DNA of 64,000 nt. Origin: Sphaerosporella brunnea. Lineage: Eukaryota > Ascomycota > Pezizomycetes > Pezizales > Pyronemataceae. The notes beneath the pieces are model-generated. The model worked only from the letters and a program-made list of their open reading frames with translations, did no database searches and was not told the origin of the DNA. A program made the translations under genes and the position numbers. Below, piece after piece: positions 13,204 to 23,767 of this stretch. The stretch spans positions 1 through 64,000 of the forward strand of contig VXIS01000223.1 in the NCBI GenBank assembly GCA_008704415.1, in the 5' to 3' direction. The stretch's first letter is position 1. Each line of letters begins with the position of its first letter.

Positions 13204-13439
13204 GGCGGGGGGGTTGTGGTTGGTTACGGATTACGGGGGGGGGGCGGCATGGAGGGGAGGGGCCTTGGGGGTTTGGTTTGATCTTGGAGGGGCAGCAGGA
13301 ATTTGTGATGTTATGGAGGGGTATTCAGCCAGAAGCGTGCTAGTGCCAGTGCTTATCGGGAGTGCCCAGCCAGCCACAGGCCCTTCTTCTTCTTTTTTTT
13401 TGTTTCTTTTATCTGGTTGTTTTTATCGGCAGCGGCTCA

Positions 13440-13505
13440 ATGACATCTTCGCCATGGGTTGGTTATATTCCAGAATATAGCAACCCATGGCGAAGATGTC
13501 ATTGA
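13440..13505. other. Centre of the palindrome (symmetry point 13,471/13,472)
   Basis: Immediately left and right of the dinucleotide CA at 13,471-13,472 the sequence reads TATATTC and GAATATA, and the complementarity continues outward with a single one-base asymmetry near 13,462/13,480. The inverted repeat therefore has essentially no spacer. The centre lies about 780 bp upstream of each pyruvate carboxylase start codon. Confidence 0.95.
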
Positions 13506-14208
13506 GCCGCTGCCGATAAAAACAACCAGATAAAAGAAACAAAAAAAAAGAAGAAGAAGGGCCTGTGGCTGGCTGGGCACTCCCGATAAGCACTGGCACT
13601 AGCACGCTTCTGGCTGAATACCCCTCCATAACATCACAAATTCCTGCTGCCCCTCCAAGATCAAACCAAACCCCCAAGGCCCCTCCCCTCCATGCCGCCC
13701 CCCCCCCGTAATCCGTAACCAACCACAACCCCCCCGCCCTCCACCTCCACCTCCACCTCCACCTCCATCATCCGCGACCATCGCCAGTTGTGGAATTAGC
13801 GGCAATCTGTGAAAGACCTGGAGCCCTACCACCTAGGCACGCCAATTCATCTCTCCAAGGCGAACGGTCCGAAGGCTCGTTGACTCAAATCACCGAACAA
13901 CCCCCCCCTCCTTTCCCCGTGATCCTGCAGAAACATCCACGGCCCACCTCGTCTTCCCATACCCATATAAAGATCCTTCCGGCCCACCCCCCTCCGAGAC
14001 CTCCTAGCTTCCCCTCTGCTTGAACTCTCCCCCTCCCCCTCCATTCATCCACCCATCCACCCCCATCCTCCGTAACACCCCGTTAGCAAGCTCGCTCGCT
14101 GTAACCCGCGCCGAAGGGATCTCTTAGCTCGACTGGCTTCTGGCTTGCTGGCGTTGCCCTTCCGCCTTCCAAGTTCCCTTCTCCGCCTTCTAGAACGAAT
14201 CCGCGAGA

Positions 14209-14213
<5 letters not shown>

Positions 14214-14240
<27 letters not shown>
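14214..14240. repeat. (GA)n microsatellite in the pyruvate carboxylase leader
   Basis: A continuous GA run ends 11 nt before the start codon at 14,252, so it is almost certainly transcribed as 5' UTR. Confidence 0.95.
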
Positions 14241-14251
14241 CGTCCAGAGCC

Positions 14252-17200
14252 ATGGCCACCGAGTACAACGAAGTCTTCGAGGATGCGGCGGACTCCTCCA
14301 CCGTCAGGACCATCCACAGGGTCCGGGCGAACTCTACCATCATGCATCTGAACAAGATCATGGTTGCCAACCGTGGCGAAATCCGTAAGCCGCCCCTCTT
14401 GCTGGATGTTGGAGTTCCTTATGGTACAACATGCTAACGCGGCTCTGCAGCTATCCGTGTATGTGAATGACGCTGTTTGACTCTGGAAAGACCCAATTGC
14501 ATTGTGCTGACGCTGGGATGCTTCTAGATTTTCAGAACTGTATGTTCCCCGTCTGTTTCCGGCTGGAATTGGACTGCAAGCTAATCTGATGGGGGTTTCC
14601 AGGCGCACGAACTGTCACTGCAGACCGTTGCCATTTACAGTCATGAGGATCGTCTCAGCATGCACCGTCAAAGTGGGTTGCCGTCTCCACGATGCTACAG
14701 CAACGGAGCGACTAACAGCGGGCGACTACAGAAGCGGATGAAGCCTACATGATCGGAAAGCGTGGCCAGTACACGCCCGTCCAGGCTTACCTCGCAATTG
14801 ACGAGATTATCAAGATCGCTGTCGAGCATGGCGTTAACATGATCCACCCGGGTGAGAAAGACGACCGGCGCTCAAGTTAAACGACGTGCGTTGAGTACTG
14901 ACGGGGGTTTCAGGTTACGGATTCCTTTCCGAGAACGCCGAGTTCGCGCGGAAAGTTGAGGCCAACGGAATTGTCTTCATCGGACCCACTCCCGAAGTCA
15001 TCGATGGCCTTGGAGACAAGGTCTCCGCCCGTGCCGCCGCTATCAAGGAGAACGTGCCGGTTGTTCCCGGTACCCCCGGCCCCGTCGCTGAGTTGAGCGA
15101 GGCCGAGGCGTTCGTTCAGGAATACGGTTACCCCGTCATCATCAAGGCGGCTTATGGGGGTGGTGGCCGTGGTATGCGTGTTGTGCGGAAGGGGGACAGT
15201 CTCAAGGATGCGTTCGAGAGAGCTACCTCTGAGTATGTGATTCTGCTCTGATGCCGATAGCTGTATGCTGACACTTTTGGATAGAGCTCAGTCGGCATTC
15301 GGAAACGGTACCGTGTTCATCGAGCGTTTCCTCGACCGCCCCAAGCACATCGAGGTCCAGCTTTTGGGTGACAACCACGGAAACGTGGTCCACCTGTACG
15401 AGCGTGACTGTTCCGTTCAGCGAAGACACCAGAAGGTCGTCGAGATCGCACCTGCGAAGGACCTTCCGGAGCACGTCCGACAGGGCATCCTGAACGACGC
15501 CGTCCGACTGGCAAAATCTGTGCGTTACCGCAACGCCGGTACCGCCGAGTTCTTGGTCGATCAGCAGAACAGATACTACTTCATCGAGATCAACCCTAGA
15601 ATCCAGGTCGAGCACACCATCACCGAGGAGATTACTGGTATCGATATTGTTGCCGCTCAGATCCAGATAGCCGCTGGCGCCACTCTTGAGCAGCTCGGTC
15701 TGACTCAGGACCGTATCTCCACCCGTGGTTACGCTATCCAGTGCCGTATCACCACTGAAGACCCCAGCAAGGGCTTCCAGCCCGACACTGGAAAGATCGA
15801 GGTCTACCGATCGGCTGGTGGTAACGGTGTCCGTCTCGATGGTGGAAACGGCTTCGCTGGTGCCATCATCACTCCCCACTACGACTCCATGTTGGTCAAG
15901 TGTACTTGCCACGGATCCACATACGAGATTGCGCGACGAAAAGTCCTCCGTGCGCTGGTCGAGTTCCGTATCCGCGGTGTCAAGACCAACATTCCTTTCC
16001 TGGCCTCTCTGCTCACCCACGAGACTTTCATCAATGGCAACTGCTGGACCACCTTCATTGATGACACTCCTTCCCTCTTCTCGTTGATGAAGTCCCAGAA
16101 CCGTGCTCAGAAGCTCCTTGCCTACCTTGGAGACATTGCCGTCAACGGCAGCAGCATCAAGGGACAGGTCGGAGAGCCCAAGTTCAAGGGCGACATCATC
16201 TTCCCCGACCTCTACGGCGCGGATGACAAGCTCATCGACATTTCCACTCCTTGCCCTACTGGATGGAGAAACATCCTGGTTAAGGAGGGTCCTGAGGCGT
16301 TCGCGAAGGCTATTCGCCAGAACAAGGGCACTCTTCTGATGGATACCACCTGGCGTGACGCTCACCAGTCGCTCTTGGCCACCAGAGTTCGTACCACTGA
16401 CTTGGTCGCTATTGCCAAGCACACCAGCTGGGCATACTCCAACGCGTTCGCTTTGGAGTGCTGGGGAGGTGCCACTTTCGATGTGGCCATGCGGTTCTTG
16501 TATGAGGACCCCTGGGACAGACTGAGGAAGTTGAGGAAGCTTGTGCCCAACATCCCCTTCCAGATGTTGCTCCGTGGTGCCAACGGTGTTGCCTACTCTT
16601 CGCTTCCCGACAACGCCATCGAGCACTTCGTTGAGCAGGCGAAGAGGAACGGTGTTGATATCTTCCGTGTGTTCGATGCCCTTAACGATCTCGCTCAGCT
16701 CGAGGTTGGTGTAAAGGCCGTCAAGAAGGCCGGTGGTGTGGTTGAAGCTACTGTCTGCTACAGCGGAGATATGCTGAACCCCAAGAAGAAGTACAACCTC
16801 CAATACTACCTGGACCTCGTCGACAAGATTGTCGAGATGGGTACCCACATCCTTGGTATCAAGGACATGGCTGGTGTTTTGCGACCAAAAGCTGCCACTC
16901 AGCTGATTGGAGCTATCCGCGCCAAGTACCCTGACCTTCCCATCCACGTCCACACCCACGACTCGGCTGGTACCGGTGTTGCCTCCATGGCCGCCTGTGC
17001 CCATGCTGGTGCTGATGCAGTTGACACTGCCACCGACAGCTTGTCCGGCATGACTTCCCAGCCTAGCGTTGGCGCCGTGATCGCGTCGCTGGAGGGATCT
17101 GACTGTGATCCTTGCCTCAACATCGACCACATCCGCGCCATCGACACCTACTGGGCGCAGCTCCGTCTCATGTACTCTTGTTTCGAGGCCGGTCTTACTG

Positions 17201-18237
17201 GTCCCGATCCCGAGGTCTACGTGCACGAGATCCCTGGTGGACAGCTCACCAACCTTATCTTCCAGGCTACCCAGCTCGGCCTTGGAACGCAATGGCAGGA
17301 AACCAAGAAGGCCTACACTCAGGCCAACAACCTGCTCGGCGACATCGTCAAGGTCACTCCCACTTCCAAGGTCGTGGGAGACTTGGCCCAGTTCATGGTC
17401 TCCAACAAGCTCACTCCCGAGCAAGTTATCGAGAAGGCCGAGACCCTCGACTTCCCTGGCTCCGTCCTCGACTTCTTCGAGGGTCTGATGGGTCAGCCCC
17501 ATGGAGGCTTTCCCGAGCCTCTCCGGACCAAGGTGCTCCGCGACACCCGTAAGAAGCTCGGCGAACGTCCCGGAAAGTCGCTGCCTCCGGTTGACTTCGC
17601 CAAGATCCGTGCCGAGCTTGAGGCCAAGTACGGATACGCCTCGGAGTGCGACATTGCCAGCTACGTCATGTACCCCAAGGTGTTCAAGGAGTACAAGGAC
17701 TTCTGTGCCAAGTACGGAGACCTTAGCGTACTTCCTACCAAGTACTTCTTGTCCCGACCGGACATCGGCGAGGAGTTTGGCGTCGAGATCGAGAAGGGCA
17801 AGATCCTGATCTTGAGATTACTCGCGGTTGGACCGCTCTCCGAGCAGACCGGACAGCGTGAGGTCTTCTTCGAGATGAACGGAGAAGTCCGACAAGTCAC
17901 GGTCGACGACAAGCACGCAGCGGTCGAGAACCTCAGCAGGCCCAAGGCGGACCCCAACGACACCTCCCACGTTGGTGCACCCATGTCCGGTGTGGTGGTC
18001 GAGGTTCGTGTCAAGAACGACACGGACGTCAGGAAGGGTGACCCCATTGCGGTTCTGAGCGCCATGAAGATGGTATTTACCCCAGGCCCGTAACTCTCCC
18101 TAACATTCACATGCTAATATGGTTCACAGGAAATGGTTATCAGTGCGCCGCACTCTGGAAAGGTCCACGACCTTTGCGTCAAGGAGGGAGACTCGGTGGA
18201 CGGTCAGGACTTGATTTGCAAGATCCATAAGGCTTAG
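14252..18237 (+). CDS. pyc: Pyruvate carboxylase
   Basis: This enzyme makes oxaloacetate from pyruvate, bicarbonate and ATP, the main anaplerotic step; in fungi it is usually cytosolic, and no targeting peptide is evident here. Eight exons (14252-14384, 14451-14458, 14528-14539, 14603-14672, 14732-14851, 14914-15232, 15285-18072, 18130-18237) sum to 1185 aa, the expected family length. Domains in order are biotin carboxylase (about 35-490; [10 protein letters not shown], glycine-rich [17 protein letters not shown]), carboxyltransferase of the HMG-CoA lyase type (about 560-830; [19 protein letters not shown]), the PYC central domain, and a C-terminal biotinyl domain with AMKM, the biotinylated lysine being about residue 1149. 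Exons 2 and 3 are only 8 and 12 nt. All splice sites are GT..AG. A very long antisense frame here is only a shadow. Confidence 0.97.
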
Positions 18238-18904
18238 GGCTCTTAGCCAGGGCGGAAAAATACCTTTCTAGATGGTGTTTGGGTGGTTGATGTCGTTGCA
18301 AGTAGCTTATTGTTTTGCGGCTGGGTTTTGTTTCTTTTGGGTTTCGCGGTGTATGTACTGGTTTACTATTCTTATTTCTGGCCATATTAGGTTTTTAGAA
18401 TTCATACGAGGCGGTGATGCTCTAGAGTGAATGGCATAAAGTATTGCAAACAATAATTGCAATGCTAAGTGATACGTTCTGAGAATCCTCAAGGCGGATG
18501 GTGGTGATCAAATGCGTGATCATATCTCCACCAAGCGGAGATTCAACCTATCGCCGTTTTGACAAACTCCGTTTTTTCATCAGTTTCGCGCGACACGAAA
18601 TTGAAACTTGCCGCCTTTGAGATGGCGTAGACGGACGGACGTCGTTGGAGAGGTGGGAGTCTGGTTACATCATAAGCATAGCGTGACGTCCTATGAAGCA
18701 GGAACTCGGGAGCGGTCATAGGTATCTCGACATGATAGATTGAAAACATACATATCGTACAACAAACACCCTGACTCCATCTTTCTTTCTTTCACAATAG
18801 CCCACCAAGGAAGCAGAAAATAGAAAGCCTTCAAAAAAAACAAACGCCATGATCCATGGAACCAACCAACGAAGCCAAAAGAAAGAAGAGCTACATACTA
18901 GAAT
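18238..18904. other. Convergent 3' region between pyruvate carboxylase and SYS1 (right arm)
   Basis: This stretch holds the tail-to-tail 3' UTRs. No open coding frame with family resemblance is seen. Confidence 0.5.
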
Positions 18905-19607
18905 CTATACCTTCACCGCGACCGCCGTAGCCGGGAGCTCCTCCGCCCGCTCCTCCATCGGCAACATCTCGTACTCCCTCCCCCGATCCGCCTCACCACC
19001 ACCACCACCACCACCACCACCACCACCACCAGAGCCCAACCCAAAACTCATCGGCCGGAGCTCCCGCCACTGACAAGCCCACGTGCCGCCGAGGACCATA
19101 ACGCCGGTGGTTACGAGCTGCAAAGACCACCAGAGGACGGTGTCCGGTAGCTCGTGCTCGTACAGCGAGACCACGAGCAGGTGGAGAAAGGTGGTTGTGA
19201 GCGAAAAGTCAAGGATCAGCTTAGAGCGGGTGAGGATTAGGAGCTGGGCTATTATCCTGGTGGGAGGTGTCAGCGCTGCTTTTATATACCCCCGAACCCG
19301 AACCCGACGCTGAAGAACCCCCCTCCCCCCGGCCGGGAGGAGGGGGATGAGCAAGAACTTACATCACCCCCCCACAAAGAACCCACACCACCCCCAGCGT
19401 CCAGCCAACAGCGGTATCACCGCGCACCGCGCGCCAGCTGAGGACTAACGACGGATTGAACGGCTCGCCCGCGACCAGCGTTGTGAAGAGGATCAGCACT
19501 GAGGCGGAGAGGTAGTAGATGCCTTGGAGCAGCAGGATGTGCGACAGTGTCCGCAGCGGCGCGAAGGGGGGCTGTTTGTGCCGGCCCGTGAGGCGGATGG
19601 GGGGCAT
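18905..19607 (-). CDS. SYS1: SYS1, Golgi integral membrane protein
   Basis: SYS1 is a four-span membrane protein of the Golgi that recruits the Arf-like GTPase ARL3/ARFRP1 in vesicle traffic. Exon 1 is 19607-19363 and exon 2 is 19256-18905, joined in phase after GGV, giving 198 aa. Family landmarks are LLQGIYYLSASVLILFTTL, WRAVRGDTAVGWTLG, DFSLTTTFLHLLVVSLYE and GTWACQWRELRPMSFG, with four hydrophobic segments. After the conserved core comes an unusual glycine tract encoded by a run of GGT codons (CCA on the plus strand, about 18,988-19,031), then an acidic tail. It is divergent from COA6 and convergent with pyruvate carboxylase. Start chosen at MPPIRLTG; an upstream in-frame start at 19,706 would add a nonconserved stretch. 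Confidence 0.92.
18988..19031. repeat. (CCA)n triplet repeat within SYS1 coding sequence
   Basis: About 13 CCA triplets encode polyglycine on the minus strand. The mirrored tract in the left arm is irregular and shorter, so its length is not reliably determined. Confidence 0.9.
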
Positions 19608-19800
19608 CGAAGGCGCGTGCGTGCGTGGTTCCGGGGCCCGATGGGAGGAGTTGTTGTTTTCTAGAGCAAAAGCGAGGGTTTGTAGCTGTAGTTGCCCCCC
19701 CCCCATCCAGGCGACCTACCTAGACACCCAAATCACGTGTCCCACGTCACCACCCGCACGCTTCTCTCAGCCCATCACTTCCTCCCCACCACGCGCAACG
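19608..19800. promoter_or_regulatory. 193-bp divergent promoter between SYS1 and COA6
   Basis: The two start codons face away from each other with 193 bp between them, so both transcripts must start in or near this interval. It includes a C10 run at about 19,694-19,703. A nuclear-encoded mitochondrial assembly factor paired with a Golgi protein suggests housekeeping co-expression. No specific factor site is claimed. Confidence 0.6.
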
Positions 19801-20173
19801 ATGGGCCTCTTCACCAGCACCACCACCACCCCCGCTCCGAGCACGCCAACGCCGCCCACCCGCACGCAACGCGCAAAGTGCTGGGAAGCACGCGACGCCT
19901 TCTTCCGGTGCCTCGACACCGCCGGGATCGTGGACGCGATCAAAGATTCCACTGCTGCAAAGACGTCGTGTTCGGGCGAGATGGCCGCGTTCGAGAAGGA
20001 GTGTGTGGCGAGCTGGGTATGTTTTTTTATCCACCCCCCCGGGGGGGGTACTGGGAGGATAAGTGCTGACGTGAATGCAGGTCGAGTACTTCAAGAAGCG
20101 GAGGGTTATGGAACATAATCGCGAGCAGATGCTGAAAGGACTACAGAAGGAGGGGGCGAAGAAGATGGAGTAG
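19801..20173 (+). CDS. COA6: Cytochrome c oxidase assembly factor COA6
   Basis: COA6 is a small twin-CX(n)C protein of the mitochondrial intermembrane space, needed for copper delivery to the CuA site of cytochrome oxidase subunit 2. Exons 19801-20016 and 20081-20173 encode 102 aa. The motif is CX9C (KCWEARDAFFRC) then CX10C (CSGEMAAFEKEC), which is the COA6 spacing, followed by SWVEYFKKRR across the intron and a charged tail. Residues 1-24 are Thr/Pro-rich and not conserved. The intron contains a C7G8 palindrome (about 20,034-20,048). It is head-to-head with SYS1 and tail-to-tail with the TPR gene. Confidence 0.93.
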
Positions 20174-20397
20174 GGTTTGGTTTGGGAGAGGGATGGAGGG
20201 AAAGAGGTGTATGATACCGATGTTGGGTGTATATTAGCTGGCCAGGAATAGACGGGTCTTCTTCTGATGGTGTTCACAGGAAATCGCCCAAACTTTACAT
20301 TAGGATATCATTGCTAAAGTACCCAGAAAAACAGACCCGCCGAGTAAAGTTATCGCAAAATCTCAATTTCAGATGAAGAACCAAAGAAACGAACAAT

Positions 20398-22630
20398 CTA
20401 ACCCATAAAGGTCTTGAAATCCTCCTCCTGGTTCTCCTTCCAGACCTCGCTCCAGTTGACCTTGAGCTCCGGCTCGACATCCTCCCAGATCTTGTCAGCG
20501 CCCATCAGCTCCTTCTGTTCCCCCCACTTCTCCATCCGCTCCTTCCACACGTCCCGCATCACTTCCGTGAGCGCCAGCAGCCCGCCGCCCTCACCGTTGA
20601 CAATTTCCCTGGTGTACGGCCCCATGACTTCCTGCAGTAAGTCCATATCCGTCTCCACGCCGTCCGGCCACATCACCATAGGCGAGCAGATCATGTCCCT
20701 GACGCCGCCGACGGTAGTTCCGAGCACCTCGGCCGCCGCGTGCTTTCCCGCGTGGTTGTCAGGGATGCAGTCGAGGGGGAAGAACGGGGTGAAGTACCCG
20801 GGGCACTTTGTGGCCATGTCCCGCAGTACCTCAAAGTCGGCAAGGTAGTACCCGCCGCGCCGGACCATTGCGAAGATCGCCCACCACAACGCGTTCGCGC
20901 GCTCGGGTTCGTCCATAGGCATCCACGCGGCGGCCTTGGTGAAGTGGATCGCCGAGATCCCGAGCCGGGTGGGTGAGCTGGCGAGTGGTCCGCGCTTACC
21001 AGTCTCTTTTGAGTCCAGAGCTACGGTGTCAATGTCGGTGCCGTAACTCAGGTTTCCAAAGGCGATGAGAATATGCGCCTTCGCGAGCGGAGCGGAGTAA
21101 TGCGTGTAGTAAAGCATCCACCAACGAGATCCACCCGCTGGATCAATAAGCCTCTGCTCCTCCGGGGGGTGGGGTTTATTTTCGAATGATCGCACGATCC
21201 ACTCGCCGATTGAGATAATCTCATCGAGAATCTTGGTACGTTCTGAAGACGGAGAATCTTTGGGCAATCTGCTGTATCCCACCATAAGACTCTCACCGAG
21301 GTGCACCTTGACCTGACGCAAAAATGTCTCTTCTAGGGACCGACCGCGCATGCTGCCGTCTACATCTGGCCACAATGCACGAGCTTCCTCGATGAGTTCC
21401 ACACATCGACGGAATTCGGGCGTACCGTTGTCGTCCTCTGCTAGGACACTCTTGAGAAAGGCACCCATCAAACTGGAGCGAATGCTCAACTGCAGAGCAG
21501 GGCGAACATAATCCCAACCACTGGCCAGCACACTACCACTGCCTCCGCTGCGCGCAAACTCAGGCAACGAACGACCGGAGGGTGGTTCGGTCAGTCTGCG
21601 CGCGTACTCGGCGATTGCTTCCTTGGGGGTGATGTTCGGGCCGATTGCATTTCGTCGCTGCTGCTCGAGCTGGAGGCAAAGGTTTAGCTTCCCTAAGGAT
21701 TCCATGTCTAGACGGCCCACGCGGATGTCTTCGATCATGGCGGTAGTGAGTTCCTCGAGGGTTTGAAGACGGCCAAAAATTACTTGCTGAGGTCCTGGCA
21801 TTCCAGAAACAGGCATCTCGACAGTGTTGAATTCGTTCAAGTGGATCAAAGCGTTGTGGAACTGCATTTCACTGCGACAATCAGACCAAGCGTATTTTCA
21901 ACAGTGACAGCTACGGCTTACGCTATCCAGAGCCGTCGAAAACAGCTTCCGATCGGCGGCCACAACCCAAACTGCTCTCCCTGCTGCACGCGGCGCTCAG
22001 ACTCGCGAACGATGAGTAGGCCAGGGGCGCGGTACTGGTCCCTGGGAACAAGCAGAACAGCAGGATGAGCCGGCTTCGCGTTCAGCTTTTTGTTCAAAGC
22101 TATATTTCATCAGCAAACTCCCAGCAAAAGTCCACTGTATGAAATATACCGATCATCAATTTCTTGACTTCGGCTTCTTCTTTTTTCTTCTGCTCATCCG
22201 ACAAGCTCGGATCGGCTCTGGTAACCACTATAGCCTCCTCGTAGACCACTAGTGCCTCTCGAAACCTCTTCATGGCATCCAAAACACTGGCCTTGCGGCG
22301 GTAGCCCTTGGCCCACTTTGGATCGAGCTCTACCGCACGTTTGGCATCGTTGAGAGCTAGAGGGAGACGGCCGAGGGAAAGGAGAGCGGCGGAACGGTTG
22401 GAATAGAGCGTCTGCGACTGGGGATTGAGCGAAATTGCCTCGGTGTAGCTCGCAAAAGCTTCCGTGAAGTTCCTGCTCGCTCAAAACAAACATCTCTATC
22501 AGCCCCAGAAGCAACGCGTAGAGTTCAGCAGCTCTACGTACTTTGCTCGGAAGGCGACGTTGCCCTTCTGCTTCCACTCGTCGGATTGCTTGAGCTGTGA
22601 CTCCGTGGGAGGAGGACGAGATGGAGCCAT
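20398..22630 (-). CDS. TPR-domain protein of unknown function
   Basis: Exons are 22630-22542, 22472-22150, 22099-21922 and 21871-20398, giving 687 aa with consistent phases. Residues 15-125 carry tetratricopeptide repeats (WKQKGNVAFRAKNFTEA, YSNRSAALLSLGRL, KGYRRKASVLDAMKRF), a protein-interaction fold common in Hsp70/Hsp90 cochaperones. The 550-residue remainder has no recognised domain but is a single open exon. Exon 3 is uncertain: near its end a different frame (VWVVAADRKLFSTALD) looks more protein-like and could join to the last exon through an alternative acceptor at 21,861. Using it would need an unseen intron or a one-base change upstream, and both arms have the same sequence there. 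Product function cannot be named. Confidence 0.8.
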
Positions 22631-23767
22631 GGCGCGTCGCGGGTAAGGTCGTGGTTAGCTGGTGCAGGGATAGAATAGCTGCAGCAAGTAGAGCTCCCGT
22701 CTGTCGCGGGGTTCGCCGTCTTGGCGCTGAATGTGCTGGAAGATGCGAGGCGCCGAGTGATCTCTCGTCCAGGTCTATGGGAACAATGGCGATACGGTGA
22801 GAGTGTAGAGTAGTGTACCGTATTGTTTCGTATGAAAGGCTGGCTTTTCGGTAGGGCGCACCCAGAGTAAGAAAGAGAGAAAAGCGCCACCTATGTACTC
22901 GCTTTCCTCACATCTTTCTCCCCAGTCCTTCGAGTCACCTTGGGTCACTCAAACCTAACCCTGCAGCGTCAAGCTCACTCGCATCGCCTTTCGGGCGAAA
23001 TAATACGGTAGACTGTTCATGCCCTCAGACGTCGTCCACGTCCATTCGATAGCAAGTGTGATATAGAATAGGATACCTTCTTCCCTGGGTAAAGGAAACA
23101 TCGTATATTCCGAGCGAGGCTCAGCGAGACAGCGTAACGTCATAGCATGAACACGCGTATGAATCTAGGCATGTAAAGAGCCGGGACTGGTGATGTTCCG
23201 CGGGAAGGACCCCAGGATATCTGAGACGGCCGTCGACGGCAACTTCCGCACGGAGATTTTTTTATATGTAAGGCCGCACCTTCCCCGTGCTTTTCGATTC
23301 GATTTCCGCTGTGGCACGGTTCAGACGAGTTGCGGCACCTCACGGATACGCACAGCTTACATGTATCGTTCTATCTAAAACCCGGATGGATGCGGCTGGC
23401 ACCTGGAGGACAAAACAGTGGCGAAAGCTGTCTATCAGCTCGACAAATTGTGCTTCAGATGGAGCGCCCTCATAGGCCCTCGAAGCGTCTCGAATTCTGT
23501 CCACCTGCCTCGTCAGCTTAACGAGGAAGGTGGCTCTGCATGCTGCTTAGCGGGGGGGAAGGGGGAGCTGTGTTAATTAGGTGTTCGGAGGTGGTGGTTT
23601 CCTCGTTTTCGCTCTTCGCTTTGCAGGGGTTGGGGGGTTGGGCAGAAGTTCGTCTCGCCAGCCCGCACAGCAATTGCGGCCTCGGCCACAGTTTATATTC
23701 TACGTGCTGTGACATTTGGCCTTGACATATTGTGCCTTTTGCTGCTGTTCTTCACCCGGTCCAGCAT
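22631..23767. promoter_or_regulatory. Divergent intergenic region, TPR gene / ABC transporter (right arm)
   Basis: These 1.1 kb lie between the two diverging start codons and should contain both promoters and leaders. No coding exon is seen. The ABC start is taken at the tandem ATG GCT ATG GCT at 23,768, because the longer upstream frame lacks an ATG. Confidence 0.55.

Larger units (their letters stand above)
1..13471. repeat. Left arm of a giant inverted repeat (palindrome)
   Basis: This arm is the reverse complement of 13,472-26,927. Position 1 pairs with 26,927 and the gene order is mirrored exactly: ABC transporter, TPR protein, COA6, SYS1, pyruvate carboxylase, centre. The arms differ in total length by about 15 nt because of many small insertions and deletions. 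Near the centre (about 12,300-13,460) and across the TPR gene the arms are identical or nearly so. In 700-2,300 and 7,230-8,560 they differ often, mostly by one-base changes in homopolymer length. The arm reaches the window edge, so its true outer limit is not visible. Confidence 0.97.
12691..14251. promoter_or_regulatory. Shared palindromic upstream region of the two mirrored pyruvate carboxylase genes
   Basis: These 1.56 kb lie between the two divergent start codons and consist of two 780-bp mirror halves. Each half contains a GA/CT microsatellite in the probable leader and a GGTGGA repeat. No coding exon is seen. If the palindrome is an artefact, the true promoter is one half followed by unknown sequence. 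Confidence 0.6.

Noticed and set aside
1..13471. RIP mutation as the cause of left-arm gene breakage
   Set aside because: RIP gives C-to-T changes in both copies. The traced differences are mainly one-base homopolymer indels in one arm only.
15223..17502. A 759-codon open frame antisense to pyruvate carboxylase
   Set aside because: It is a shadow of highly codon-biased coding sequence on the other strand. Its protein is Val/Leu/Asp-rich low complexity with no family features.
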